From contig NC_063045.1 of the NCBI RefSeq assembly GCF_018812025.1, positions 1,273,623 through 1,337,622 of the forward strand: DNA of 64,000 nucleotides, given 5' to 3'. Of the stretch, positions 10,916-22,677 are shown one piece after another. This stretch comes from Megalobrama amblycephala (lineage: Eukaryota > Chordata > Actinopteri > Cypriniformes > Xenocyprididae). A model generated the notes under the pieces. The model worked only from the letters and a program-made list of their open reading frames with translations, did not search any database and was not told the DNA's origin. The position numbers were made by a program, and so were the translations under genes. The stretch's first letter is position 1; each line of letters begins with the position of its first letter.

Positions 10916-11653
10916 ATCTGCCAAAACCGATTTTTGCCGATTCCGGTTTTCTTTTTAGGAACTATAATACAAAAAGTTATTTTTCTTAAACGCAAAGTTT
11001 TATTGTCATTAAAAAAAAAAAAAAACAACGAGTAAAAAGTCAGTAATACGATAAGAACAAATAAAAAATTGCCAAAAACAGCACACATAAATGCAATAGA
11101 ATAACGATAGCTATGAAACTAAGTTTTTCAAGTTAAGTAAGTTTTAATTCAGGTAAGAAATACTACATAAATAAAGTAACCAGTGTTATTTTACATGTTT
11201 ACCTTAATTTCTGTAGTCTTTATTATGAAATACAGATGAATTATTACCATTAAAGTTATACCATAAACGTATTCAGTCAAGAGCAGAAATTTATTTTCTT
11301 TGTCTTTTGTTTTTTGGTTAATATGACAGACAGCAGCAGGAATATTGGACTGCTGTCCCTTTACATTTTTCACATCGGCCGTCGCCCGCGAGAGCATCAA
11401 AATTCGCCCTGGCTGCCCTTCCATCAACGCTGTACTGTGCAGCCAAGATGAAATAAAGGCTTTTTAACATTACTTTTCGCTTGATTCGAGTGCCTTGGAT
11501 TACCTACTATTACAAGTAACGCTGTACTGTGTGTTCAAACCGGCCTGGTGGGAGGGTCAAAGTAAATTACAAGTTGTGGCAACCAATCGAGGACCTCTAC
11601 ATTCTGATTGGTTGCCACTGAACCACATCATAGCTCATTACCATATAGTTGAC
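10839..11653 (+). mobile_element. Intronic transposon copy with later 78-bp insertion
   Basis: This is the paralogue of 7,226-7,933 and includes a long T tract (about 10,880-10,914). Compared with that copy it has an extra 78 bp at 11,440-11,517, bracketed by the 14-bp direct repeat AACGCTGTACTGTG (11,426-11,439 and 11,518-11,531). That repeat occurs once in the other copy. Confidence 0.6.
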
Positions 11654-12613
11654 TAGGGCTGGGTAAACAATTTTGATTTCTCGATTTTCATCGATTCTCA
11701 ATGTTACGAACTGATATCGATTCTTAAATCCCAAGAATCGATTCGTCTAGTCTGTTTTCAGTTGGTGAATGAGCAGAATATGTAGCTCCTCCCATCTAAT
11801 AAATCACAATAATCTTTGTGCTTTGTTACTATTGATATGAAGCAAAGTCTCAGATTTCAAATAACGTCCATCTTATTATGAGATTAAAAAATAAATACCA
11901 TTTTGGCACTGTTTAATGTGGCGTGACAGATCGCTTTAGCGCCTCAGTTAAAGAGAAGCATGTGATCATCCTCTCCTCCGCTTTAATACAGTTACAGCGT
12001 GAAATAAACATGCATGAACATCTGAAGGTATGTTAAAATATACAGTACAACTTACTGAAATCCGTATCATGTCTTGTGTAATCGCTCAATCAGTGTTTTT
12101 ACCTCAGAACAAACATATTCAGTGACCATAAACTCATTAGTCAGCAAGAAAAGTGCTCTAGAAAGCAGCATTCTGATAAATATAGCTATGCATCCGTTAC
12201 ATATTCATTATAATTTTTAATGTTCTTCAATATTTAATGCATGTTTGAATAAATCAGTTATGACAGCCGCGATTTAAATGTTTATATTTAAAAAAAAAAA
12301 AAAATTGGAGTAGAAATATGATTATGTAATTCTAAACTTTATTTAAAATAAAAACATCATTGAGTATAATTTAAGTGTTTGTATATAAATAAGTTAATTT
12401 AACCTTTAATATTATTATAGTAGTACCAGCTGACTCTCATGTGTAGTTTACAGCATTAGTTGAGAGATTTTTTCCTCTAGAAAATTTGCCATGAACTGTA
12501 ACTGAAATACTACATCCAAAATAATCGATATCGAATTGAATTGAAATCGAAATCGAAAGCATGTGAATAGTAATCGAATCAAATTATGAACATTGTGTCA
12601 ATACCCAGCCCTA
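11654..12613. mobile_element. hAT-like non-autonomous element with 8-bp target duplication
   Basis: The 960-bp unit starts TAGGGCTGGGTA and ends TACCCAGCCCTA, and is flanked by TAGTTGAC on both sides (11,646-11,653 and 12,614-12,621). Short inverted ends plus an 8-bp duplication fit the hAT superfamily. The interior has repeated TCGATT/AATCGA words and no transposase frame. Confidence 0.8.
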
Positions 12614-12615
12614 TA

Positions 12616-12809
12616 GTTGACCTGACTTCAACTCTCCTCGACGCTCTCACCATCCAAGACGCGCTGCGCCGCTCTCGCTGGAGCTCGCTGCCAGCTCACA
12701 TTGAAAATGAATGACTTCCTGTCACTTTGACACTCTCGCTGGCAGCAGTGTGAACGCGTGGGAAGTCTTGGGTAGTGAGAGCGTCAAGGAGAGTTGAAGT
12801 CAGGTCAAC
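12616..12809. repeat. Fold-back with 45-bp arms
   Basis: Arms 12,616-12,660 and 12,765-12,809 pair with about three mismatches (GTTGACCTGACTTCAAC... / ...GTTGAAGTCAGGTCAAC). The pairing continues outward: 12,810-12,880 is complementary to 11,590-11,653 on the far side of the hAT element. The hAT element therefore sits inside one arm of a larger, older palindrome. Confidence 0.8.
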
Positions 12810-12961
12810 GTTATGGTAATGAGATATGACACGGTTCAGCGAAAAACCAGTCGGAACGTAGAGGTCCTCGCTTGAGAGGATTCCGATTGGTTGCGCAAAT
12901 CAAGCACTATTTAAACGTTTGTTTGTTTTTGCTTTGTAAGAGATTTTGCATGTAAGTCAGT

Positions 12962-13286
12962 TGGTACTACTATAAAAATATTGAAGGTTAAATTAACTTA
13001 TTTATATACAAACACTTAAATTACATTCAATGTTATTATTGTAAATAAAGTTTAGAATTACATAATCATATTTCTACTCCAATTCATTTAAAAAAATATA
13101 TATAAACATTTAAATCGCGGCTGTCATAACTGATTTATTCAAACATGCATTAAATATTGAAGAACATTAAAAATTATAATGAATATGTAACGGTGCATAG
13201 CTATATTTATCAGAATGCTGCTTTCTAGAGTTCACTTTTCTAGCTGATTAATGAGTTTATGGTCACTGAATGTGTTTTTCTGAGGT
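12962..13286 (-). repeat. Inverted copy of the right half of the hAT-like element
   Basis: About 325 bp that is the reverse complement of 12,101-12,429, with small indels. Locus 2 carries the same sequence at about 4,068-4,330. The two arms in this intron are 532 bp apart. Confidence 0.75.
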
Positions 13287-13429
13287 AAATGTGACGTTAC
13301 GTGACATTGTTTACAAGATTGACGTCTTTCCGAGGTTGAAACACAGAGATATTCCCATCAGCCTACAATATACCTCATTTGTGGAAATGAAATAATGAAA
13401 ATGCATTCATTATTTTATTTTCATTTCAG

Positions 13430-14247
13430 GCCTGATGGAGGACAGTGAAGTGGAGGAGAAACATCATGTCACAATTGGAGAAATGGACCAGGAATGTTTC
13501 ATCTGCGGTCAGTGTGGAAATAGTTTCACATGTAAACAGAGTCTCGAGGATCACATGAAGCTCCACACTGAAGAGAAACTGCATGAATGTGATCAATGTG
13601 GCAAAACATTTTTGAGGGCTTCAGGCCTGAAGAGCCACCTGACAGTTCATTCACAGGAGAAACCACATTCATGTTCTTTGTGTGGAAAGAGTTACAAAGG
13701 TAAAGACGGTCTCAAGGTTCACATGAGGATCCACACTGGAGAGAAACCGTTCACATGTGATCAGTGTGGGAAGAGTTTTAGACAATCATCAAACTTTAAG
13801 GAACACATGAACATCCACACTGGAGAAAAGCCATACGAATGTGATCAATGTGGCAAAACATTTTCGAGGGGTTCAGGCTTATACAACCACATGAAAGTTC
13901 ATTCACAGGAGAAACCATATTCATGTTCTTTGTGTGGAAAGAGTTTTTCACAGCTGCAAAGTTTAAAAGCTCATCAGAAAATACATACTGGTGTAAGAGA
14001 TCATAAGTGCTTGGAGTGTGGGAAGAGTTTTGTTACAGCTGAACATTTGAAACTTCACTGGAGGTCTCACACTGGAGAGAAACCTTACAAGTGTTCATAC
14101 TGCGACAAGAGATTCAGACGGACGGGACATCTGAAAACACACGAGATGATCCACACTGGAGAGAAACCTTACACTTGTGATCAGTGTGGGAAGAGTTTCA
14201 CTCAAATATCTTCTCTACTTAGTCATAGAAAATACAATCATAAGTAG
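13430..14247 (+). CDS. C2H2 zinc-finger protein, class 1, terminal exon (locus 4)
   Basis: Predicted DNA-binding protein of 270 residues from ATG 13,435 (MEDSEVEEKHHVTIGE) with nine intact C2H2 fingers. Fingers 2 and 3 ([28 protein letters not shown]) match fingers 5 and 6 of locus 2, not its fingers 2 and 3. This suggests a recent exchange or a deletion of a finger block. The promoter is at 10,383-10,538, and the 2.9-kb intron is swollen by several transposons. AATAAA is at 14,396. The frame is intact. Confidence 0.88.
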
Positions 14248-15460
14248 ATCTTCTTCAGATCCAGCGCTGTCAAGCGTGAAGCCACATCCTCACTGAACGT
14301 GACACAATAATACCATTGAGCGATAAAATCTCTTTTATTTACTGTAAATCTGTCCTAACCAGCCACAACGAAACATCTCTAAATTTGTCACATTGAATAA
14401 AGTTCATAATTCAAAACCAGAAGTTTCAACTGTGAGATTCAGATGGACAATATCTAGATGTTTTATTTTTGTATATCATTTTGCTTTATTATGAGTTAAA
14501 TGAAGGAAATTCAAAGGTTTTTTTTATTAAACTTCTTGATTTTAGTTTAGAGTTGTTTTTTTTTTTTTTGTAGAGAGATCAGTCTCATTAGTTAATAGTT
14601 TGTGTTTGCTGTATCGCATGTGTTTGTAGTGGGAAGTTCAAAACATTTTACTGACTAGTTCACCTCACCTCTGATCCAGTAATTAATAGGAAGACACAAG
14701 AGAAATAAAGTTACTAAAGCATACACTGAATCCATATCATATTCCCATGCTTATTTATATCTCTGATGAGGATTGATACTTCAGTCAACAAATATCAAAC
14801 ATTAGATCTTTTTGTGAGGATGAAGAGATCCCTGTGAATCAACAGGAGAAAGATGGAAAGATCTCTGCGTATCTCGTTGAATTACGACACTGAGGTACAC
14901 AAATATAAGAAGGATGTTTTCTTTCATCTCTGATAGACCACCATCTTCTTTTAATTAAAAAAAAAAAAACAAACATTCATTATACCCTGCCAAATTTCAT
15001 ATTTAAGTTTCTTCTTGCACCAAATTTAAGTGTCACTAAGACCGGAAGGGAAGGAAGTAACCATGCCATAATTTGATTTCTTCATTTTCTGAAAAGGACT
15101 TAACTTTTGGTATAATAATGGAAGATGGACAAATTCAATTTCTACTGAACAATATTTTTATTTTGGGGAAATTTTATATTCATAAATGTAATTGTCAAAG
15201 CCATTTTCTGTTTTTCAAAAATAATTTTGGATTTTCTTTCATCTATAAGAATTGTAAAATTGAAAAGTTGAAGTAGACTACTTGGTTTATTGAAGAATTT
15301 TAAACTATTAGAAAGACCCTGATGTCTAATATTATAATTATTATTATTATTTTCATTTTTATTTATGTTTCCTTTCTATTGAGTTGTGGTCTGTTCTTTA
15401 GTTATTTTATGTGGTTTTGTACTGCCTTTTTGTAATTGTGTTTTCATGCAATAAAAAATG
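14248..15460 (+). other. 3' UTR of locus 4 and duplicated spacer
   Basis: Same order of blocks as 5,562-6,766: gene tail, AATAAA, spacer with ACCACCATCTTCT and CTTGCACCAAATTTAAGTG, and an ATT simple tract near 15,330-15,360. No gene seen. Confidence 0.55.
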
Positions 15461-15621
15461 TTCACCGGCGCCATCTTATGCACCAAGTCCATACAGTAGG
15501 TGGCGGTAATACGTCTAAGGAGTGAGCGGCCATTAACCAGACGAAGAAGAAGCATCGCCGCTCTGACATCATCAGTAGTTTCTTCGCTTGTTCGGTCATC
15601 GCGTTTGTTGTGTCTTCTGAG
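15461..15621 (+). promoter_or_regulatory. Class 1 promoter / first exon of locus 5, CRE altered
   Basis: The module has GTAGGTGGCGGTAATACG and the donor TCTGAG|GTGAGTTC (GT 15,622). The CRE-like site reads TGACATCA (15,564-15,571), a CpG transition of TGACGTCA. The CG-rich stretch before the donor is also replaced (CATCGCGTTTGTTGTG), as in the module at 28.7 kb. Confidence 0.6.
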
Positions 15622-17459
15622 GTGAGTTCAGCCTTTAAGATATTTTGCATATTTCCACATATATAAAATACATTTTAGACAGTTTATATAAGCAGCATTT
15701 ACAAGGTTATTTCTGAAGTGTTTTCATCGGATAAAACACCATGTATGCGTCTTTTCTGGCGTCGGTAGACTAGTTCAACACGAAACAAAGATCTGAGGAA
15801 AATGTTCAACTCGTTCAGACATGGACGGTTGGTTTTGTGTCATTTTTAACTTTGTTTTTACAGCGATAATGTTAATGTTATTGAATGTGATGTTATCTCA
15901 AACGTTAAGTTCTGATCTGTGAGGGAAACCCTTTTTAAGTTGTCCATTAAGGCCTATAATGTGCTGTAACAGAAACCTTAAGAAAATTGCCTTGTTTATC
16001 CACTACATAGGCTATGAGGTAAGCAACAATGCTTAAATTAAATTTCCAACCAACCATATTTAATTTAATTAAGAGTTAATGACGTTTCAGCGCTCTGTCA
16101 CCTCTGTAATGTAGATGGTTTATATCAGTTATATATAAATACAAATAACTTGAAACTTTATATACAAAGTTAAATAATGTTTATGGTTCGGATCAACAGT
16201 TCATCTCACTTTGCTCTGAACAACCATCATAATGCATTACTGACACTTCAAAATTAAATCACATGACTTTGCTTCTTATATTGCTGTGATCTGTTTCAGG
16301 CTTACCATATATCAGACCATATCCAATGATTGCAATAATCTTTGTGCTTTGGTAGTTTTATTAAGAAAAAAGGTCTCAAGTTTTAAATTCAGTTGATTTT
16401 ATAGCAAAATTCCAACAATAGATGGACACTGCGTTTTAAATTATTATGCAAGTGACATATCAGTAAGATTTCAGTACAATAAACATTCAGATTTTAGTTT
16501 TTCCAAGAAAATGATTGTTTGTTTATTTATCCATGTCTTTTTAGATAAAAGACCTTAATAAGCCTATTATCTGACAGAGTTCTGTTGTGCTCTGAATCAC
16601 TTAAAAATCTCTTCGATAATCTCCATTCAGTTTTCAGACAATATTAGTTGTTTTCATGCCTTTTGCACAATATTGCATGCTTTTCATCTTCAGAAAGATC
16701 TTTCTTCCTCCTGGCAAATTATGTCTGAGTTTGACACCAGTTATCTAAAAAGACATGGATAAATAAACAAATAAACATTTTCTTAGAAAAACTAAAATCT
16801 GAATGTTTACTGTTCTGAAATCTTACTGATATGTCACTTGCATAAAAATTTGGAACGAGGTTTATATAGACAATTGTATAGACTGACATTTTTCTATGAG
16901 GATGAATACAGTTACTTATGAATATATAAACATATTGTTCAATATATTGGTATTAAATGCATTCTCTGAGTTTTGACCGCAAATGTCACATTCAAACTGC
17001 TTAATGGGTCATGAATTTCTAATTTTCCATGAGATTTTCACAGTTACGTGTATTGATCATCATAAAAGTCAATGTTAGTTTTTTTTTTTCTATTATTATT
17101 TTGTTTTAATGTATTTTTTACATTAAATTTTTATTTGCAACGTCTGGGTTTAAATTTGTCTGTGTCAACATCATCGGATTTGATGTTTTCTCATACTATA
17201 GTATGGTGATGACTCATCGGTATCTTATAATTATTTACAAGACTATGTCCATATCCTAAGAGAAGATGCGTCACTTAATCCATGACAGTGCATGCTTAAT
17301 TATTCATGACTGCACACTTCAAACAGTGAGATTGCATTCAATAAATGAGAGATGCATTGATGGGTCAAAAATTCCCACAATATACGCCGCCAACAATATA
17401 CATCATTTGTGGAAATCACTTAATGAAAATGCATTAAAATTATTTTAATTTCATTTCAG
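15622..17459 (+). other. Intron of locus 5
   Basis: It lacks the transposon copies of loci 3 and 4. It contains a long inverted repeat (16,444-16,845, listed separately) and AT-rich sequence. It ends in ACAATATACATCATTTGTGG and the acceptor TTTCATTTCAG. No gene seen. Confidence 0.5.
16444..16845. repeat. Inverted repeat, about 100-bp arms
   Basis: Arms 16,444-16,547 and 16,742-16,845 pair at roughly 90% (ATGCAAGTGACATATCAG / CTGATATGTCACTTGCAT and so on) around a loop of about 195 nt. It is MITE-like; I found no target duplication with confidence. Confidence 0.8.
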
Positions 17460-18361
17460 GCCTGATGGAACAGAGTGAAGTGGAGGAGAATCATCATGTC
17501 ACAACTGAAGAAAGAGATGAGAAATGTTTCATCTGCGGTCAGTGTGGAAATAGTTTCACATATAAACAGTGTCTCGAGGATCAGATGAAGATCCACACTG
17601 AAGAGAAACCGTTCACATGCGATCAGTGTGGGAAGAGTTTCACAGAACAAGAAACCCTTGAGGATTACATGATCCAAACAGGAGAAAAACTACTTGAATG
17701 TGATCAATGTGGCAAAACATTTGTGTGGGCTTCAGCACTGAAGATCCACCTGAAAGTTCATTCACAGGAGAAACCACTTTCATGTTCTTTGTGTGGAAAG
17801 AGTTTAAAACACAAACAGAGTCTCAAGGTTCACATGATGATCCACACTGGAGAGAAATCATTCACATGTGATCAGTGTGGGAAGAGTTTTAGACAATCAA
17901 ACAACTTTAAGGAACACATGAGGATCCACACTGGAGAAAAGCCATACGAATGTGATCAATGTGGAAAAACATTTTCGAGGGCTACAGGCCTAAACTCCCA
18001 CCTGAACGTTCATTTACAGGAGAAACCACATTCATGTTCTTTGTGTGGAAAGAGTTTTTCACTGCTGCGGCATTTGAAAGAACATCAGAATAGACATACT
18101 GGTCAAAGAGATCATAAGTGCTTGGAGTGTGGGAAGAGTTTTATTAGAGCTGTAGATCTGAAAATTCACTGGAGGTCTCACACTGGAGAGAAACCTTACA
18201 AGTGTTCACACTGTGACAAGAGATTCAGACGATCAGAACATCTGAAAACACACGTGAGGATCCACACTGGAGAGAAACCTTACACTTGTGATCAGTGTGG
18301 GAAGAGTTTCACTCAAATATCTTCTCTACTCAGTCACAAAAAATACAATCACAGTAAGTAG
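17460..18361 (+). CDS. C2H2 zinc-finger protein, class 1, terminal exon (locus 5), two decayed fingers
   Basis: Predicted protein of 298 residues from ATG 17,465 (MEQSEVEENHHVTTEE), the closest relative of locus 1. There are ten finger units. Unit 1 has lost its first zinc-binding histidine (LEDQMKIH). Unit 2 has lost both histidines and a residue (LEDYMIQTGEK). Fingers 3-10 are complete. The frame is open to the stop, so it may encode a shorter DNA-binding array or be in early decay. Its promoter module also carries a mutated CRE. AATAAA is at 18,501. Confidence 0.82.
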
Positions 18362-19398
18362 TTCATCTTCAGATCTAGCAACTAAAAAGTGCAAAGCTGC
18401 ATCATAATACAGTTGAATAATAAAATCTCTTCTATATAAATCTGTCCTAACCAGCTGCAACGAGCAACAGGAAAAAGAAGCATCTAAATTTGTCACAGTG
18501 AATAAAGTTCATCTTCAAGACCAGAAGTTTCAACTGTGAGATTCAGATTGACTCAAAGATGGACAGTATCTAGATGTTTTATTTTTGCATATCATTTTGC
18601 TTCATGGTATAAATGATATCATGCGTTATTATGAGTTAAATACTATGTTAAATTTTTATAATGCATATGTATCACTTGTAGTTTGTTTATACTTTTATGA
18701 AGGAAAATGGAAGTTTTTCTTAAATTAAACTAGTTATTTTTAGTTTTCTTTCCTCATTTGTTTACACTTTGTATTTATTTCACCAGGTAACTTTTACTGT
18801 CCATTTTTTGTCTACTTACTCTTCTTGCATGAATAATAATGTAGTCATTTTAGTAACATATAAAAGCCATTAAAATATTGTGCTTTGGGCTATAAATTTG
18901 TCAATTTTTTTAAATGGTTAATATATTTCACCCCACACATCCCATCAACCACAGCACGTGACGCCATCAGTTAGTCCTTTAGTCAGCTATTGTAGTACTG
19001 CACATGTGCCTCGTTTTTAACCGTCAGATGGACACAGAGTAAAAGGTACGCTCTATGAATCTGCTTTTATTCATTGTTTTTGCCCATATAATGTTAAATG
19101 CCACTTTAGACAAGTAGTATTTTGTGTTTTTGTAGGTTTTATAAATGTATCTTATAAGTTCAGTTTCATTAATTTGTACGTGAGCGCAGCCATGGGGCGG
19201 TCTGAGGTCAAGTCTCAGACAATGACATATTTTCCTTTTTAGTTATTTTAAGTCATCTAACCGTTTAACACAATGATTTAATAGTAATTTAAACTACAGA
19301 ATAATCACATATATTCTTTAAACATTAACTGTAGTAGAGTGCTCAGTTTAGACCTGCCTTTGGCCTGCTGCCACGCGATCCCATTATTGTAAACTATA
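18362..19398 (+). other. 3' region of locus 5; possible class 2 first exon near 19,046
   Basis: It begins as the usual finger-gene tail. Around 19,000-19,050 the words CACAGAGTAAAAG|GTACGCTCTATG match CAGAGTAAAAG|GTAAGCTCTATG at 33,475. This is a candidate splice donor shared by two class 2 units. The rest is AT-rich with no gene seen. Confidence 0.4.
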
Positions 19399-21053
19399 TA
19401 TATATATTTATACAACAGTTCTGTCTGGTTCTCGAATCTGATTGGCTGATAGCCATGCAATATTTCAGTGATAACAGCACTCCTACTGCCTTTTCACCGT
19501 TTGTATCACTCCGCTTGAAGTGACCGTCATGGCGGTCGATCAAATCAACCGTAATTTTTACAAATACTACTTCTTGTACCACGAACTGTAGTTTTAATAG
19601 TTTTTTAGGCGAGAATGTAGTTGTTTAGACCTGAAATATGTGACTCATATTTAATAACAGCGCCTATTTTACAATTTGTTTTGACGTTTTCGGAGATGCG
19701 AGCTCGAGTGCGTCAGCGGCCGTTCAGTGCTTCTGTAACCGCCGAGAACAGCTTCATCTCGGCCAGTGCTTCGGGGATTTGCCGCTGGCTCTTATAGTGG
19801 TTAAACATGAGACATAATTCAATTTGAGTACATAGAACGGGCAATCTTTGGTCTTGTTAATCTATTATTTGTTCCAGAGCAAGTCGAATTGTGCTATATT
19901 AAATTTGATAATAATAAACGTTATGTTACATCCTTATATAGCATATTGGCTACAACTAGACGGGACATATCAGACTCTTCTCCACTCTTCAAATACGTAA
20001 AACATTAAACTTTATAAACATATGGTTTTTTGAGTAAAGAAAACGCTTTACAATTTTTTTCAAACATCAGATCTTTATTTACCTTTGCATTGCACAGAGG
20101 AGATGTCCAAACTGCGTGCGCACTTTATTCAGGAGGTGAGGCGGATTAATGAGGCTTGATTGACAGTTTGAGGATCCAATGGAGTTAGGAGGTTTTGGCA
20201 CAAGCTCTTTAAAATCCTTTTCATTCGTTAAATATTTGTAAAACCCACATACCAGCGTAAATGGTGACCTATTTTTTTTTAATAACTAGTGCTTTCTGTT
20301 TGACTGAACTGTACAATTGTGCTTATTTGTTGTTCAATAAATATTATTTTATATAAATATGTCCAATGAGTAATATGGATTGAGTGAACATTACATTAAT
20401 ACGCCATTAGATGGCGGCAACACTTTACAGGAGAATGAGTCAGTGAAGCACAAGAGACTTTTAAATTGAAAGGAACTTTTGCAAAGGAAGTTGTTTTAGC
20501 GCTGTGGTGTAATGGATGTTATAGAAAATTCCCAAAGCTGTAAAAAATGACAATTACAAAGATCGCTTTCCTCAGCGGACATTCAAACGGACTTGTATAA
20601 AGGATATTATATTATGGACATCGACTTGAAGAATGAATGTAATGCAATATACCAGACACAGGTAATAGCCTACTCTCTCACTCTCTCTCTCTCTCTAATA
20701 CTGTACAAAATTCAATGTGTTTCAATGAAGCGACTCAACGTTCCTTGGTTACTAGTTCTGAAGTGACATTTTAGAGTTAGTAACGGAGGCTTGGTTCAAC
20801 TGTCAAATTGAGTTTTGAATCCGTGGCGGAAGGAAGTAGTGCCGCACAAAAGACGGTTTTAAAGACACTCCGTTGTTGTTTTTATTTACACACTCGTGCC
20901 GTCGAACTGTTGTATAAACGCAATATCACACTCGTAGCCGTGCGATATGGCTGTATATCAGCACGCTGTGATTACCTACGGCACGAGGCCGCAGGCGAAT
21001 CACAGCGTGCTGATATACAGCCATATCGCACGGCTACGAGTGTGATATTGCTC

Positions 21054-21100
<47 letters not shown>
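19399..21100. mobile_element. 1.65-kb unit bounded by TA repeats and ending in a perfect hairpin
   Basis: A TATATA tract at 19,399 precedes GTTCTGTCTGGTTCTCGAAT, and a (TA)n tract at 21,053-21,100 follows the terminal hairpin (20,920-21,051). Between lie a CG-richer block (19,690-19,800), a CT repeat (about 20,670-20,697) and no convincing protein. I think this is one mobile unit inserted in TA repeats; the superfamily is not recognised. Confidence 0.5.
20920..21051. repeat. Perfect 54-bp palindrome (24-nt loop)
   Basis: Arms 20,920-20,973 and 20,998-21,051 are exact reverse complements. The loop is ACCTACGGCACGAGGCCGCA plus GGCG. The short reading frames here are by-products of the palindrome and the TA tract. 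Confidence 0.9.
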
Positions 21101-21104
<4 letters not shown>

Positions 21105-21332
21105 TATAACACAGCATATTAATTTCTTCATGTCTTGTCTGCCAATGAATAAGTTTAGGCATATATATAATTTCTGTAAATCTAACATACTTTTAATTGT
21201 CTGCAGCAGGAGAGAGCCTGTGCAGCAAAAACAAGATGATGGTGTTTATAAGTAGGGATGGGTATCGACCCAATATTAATGAGGTTCCTGACCCACTGAA
21301 ATATTGACAGTCATGCACCCACAGTCAATATT

Positions 21333-22017
21333 GATGTTCGTCATGCATGCTGTGTGCATACATCGAATCATGTGAGTACAGTGTTTATTTTGATGTTTAC
21401 ATTGATTCTGAATGAATTTGAGGCTGTGCTCCGTGGCTAACGGCTAATGCTACACTGTTGGAGAGATTTATAAAGAATTAAGTTGTGTTTATGAATTATA
21501 CAGACTGCAAGTGTTTAAAAATGAAAATAGTGACGGCTCTTGTCTCCGTGAATACAGTAAGAAACGATGGTAACTTTAACCTCATTTAACAGTACATTAG
21601 CAACATGCTAACGAAACATTTAGAAAGACAATTTACAAATATCAGTAAAAATATCATGATATCATGGATCATGTCAGTTATTATTGCTCCATCTGCCATT
21701 TTCGCTATTGTCCTTGCTTGCTTACCTAGTCTGTGCACAGATCCAGCCGTTAATACTGCCTTTCCTTGTCTAATGCTCAAACATGGGCTGGCATATGCAA
21801 ATATTGGGGGCGTACATATTAATGATCCCGACTGTTACGTAACAGTGTTATGTTGAGATCCGCGTGTTTTCCGGAAGTCTTTTAAACAAATGAGATTTAC
21901 ATAAAAAAGAGGAAGCAATGGGGTTTGAGACTCACTGTATGTCTTTTCCATGTACTGAACTCTTGTTATTCAACTATGCCAAGATAAATTCAATTTTTCA
22001 TTCGAGGGCACCTTTAA
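21333..22017 (+). mobile_element. TTAA-type element, family A (5'-truncated copy)
   Basis: It aligns with 36,610-37,318 from GATGTTCGTCATGCATGC to the end CGAGGGCACCTTTAA. It has the shared small frame (MLTKHLERQFTN) that is also open in the other copy but does not resemble a known protein. The left end is missing. Confidence 0.7.
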
Positions 22018-22172
22018 AGTACAGAAATTGAATAAAGTAGCTAATCAAATGTAAACCAACATTGCATATAATCTTCATTGAATAAATAAAGATTAATCAA
22101 TATTAATTATAAAGTTACAAAAGCTATTCTGTTTAAGAGCAATGAGGGATTGGCTTGTCTTTTGTTGTTTGA

Positions 22173-22677
22173 TTAAAAGGTGCCAAAGAGGATCTTTTCG
22201 TCGACTGAGAAACCAAAGACTGTTACTGAGTTTTTGAAATGAGCGCATGCGTAAGAATTTCGAGGGAACGCCTCCCAAAACTCATGCACGAGTATTGGAA
22301 CACGAGTGTTTACCACCGGCATTCGCTGTGTCGTGTTTTTTGGATTCATTATGTCGGACTCACCGCAGGTAACTCATAATCTGCAGTTGTTACTCCTGTC
22401 TCCTGACAAAAACATTGCATGCGGCGCCTGTGGAGTGTGGAAAGTTACTGGAGCGCGCAGCTGCGCTCGTCTCTCACAAGGAACGTCATGGCAGTGATTG
22501 ACAAGCCAGAGGGCCAATGGCTGATGTTTTTAAGGCCCTACCTCGTGCACAGATGATGTATATTAATATTATTACTTTCAGTGCACCTAATAAATAGTCT
22601 TTTATCAGTTAGTAAAGACAGTTTCAAGTAATATTGCAAAAATGTATAAAACAAAACATCCTCTTTAGCACCTTTAA
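22173..22677 (+). mobile_element. TTAA-bounded element, family B
   Basis: It starts TTAAAAGGTGCCAAAGAGGA and ends TCCTCTTTAGCACCTTTAA, i.e. inverted ends of about 19 bp. The 505-bp interior contains a short open frame ending in a donor-like CCGCAG|GTAACT (near 22,368) but no transposase. The element is MITE-like. Confidence 0.75.

Noticed and set aside
10793..11088. Frames with long Phe or Lys runs in the locus 4 intron
   Set aside because: They come from T and A homopolymer tracts of a transposon copy.
20808..21188. Frames ending in or passing through IYIYIY runs
   Set aside because: They are produced by the (TA)n tract and the perfect palindrome; translations are low complexity.
21605..21856. 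Small frame MLTKHLERQFTN.. shared by two family A copies
   Set aside because: Openness is shared only because the copies are recent. It is short, lacks a domain, and the element looks non-autonomous.
22339..22368. Possible coding mini-exon MSDSPQ followed by GTAACT
   Set aside because: It is embedded in TTAA family B, has only six codons, and no partner exon was found.
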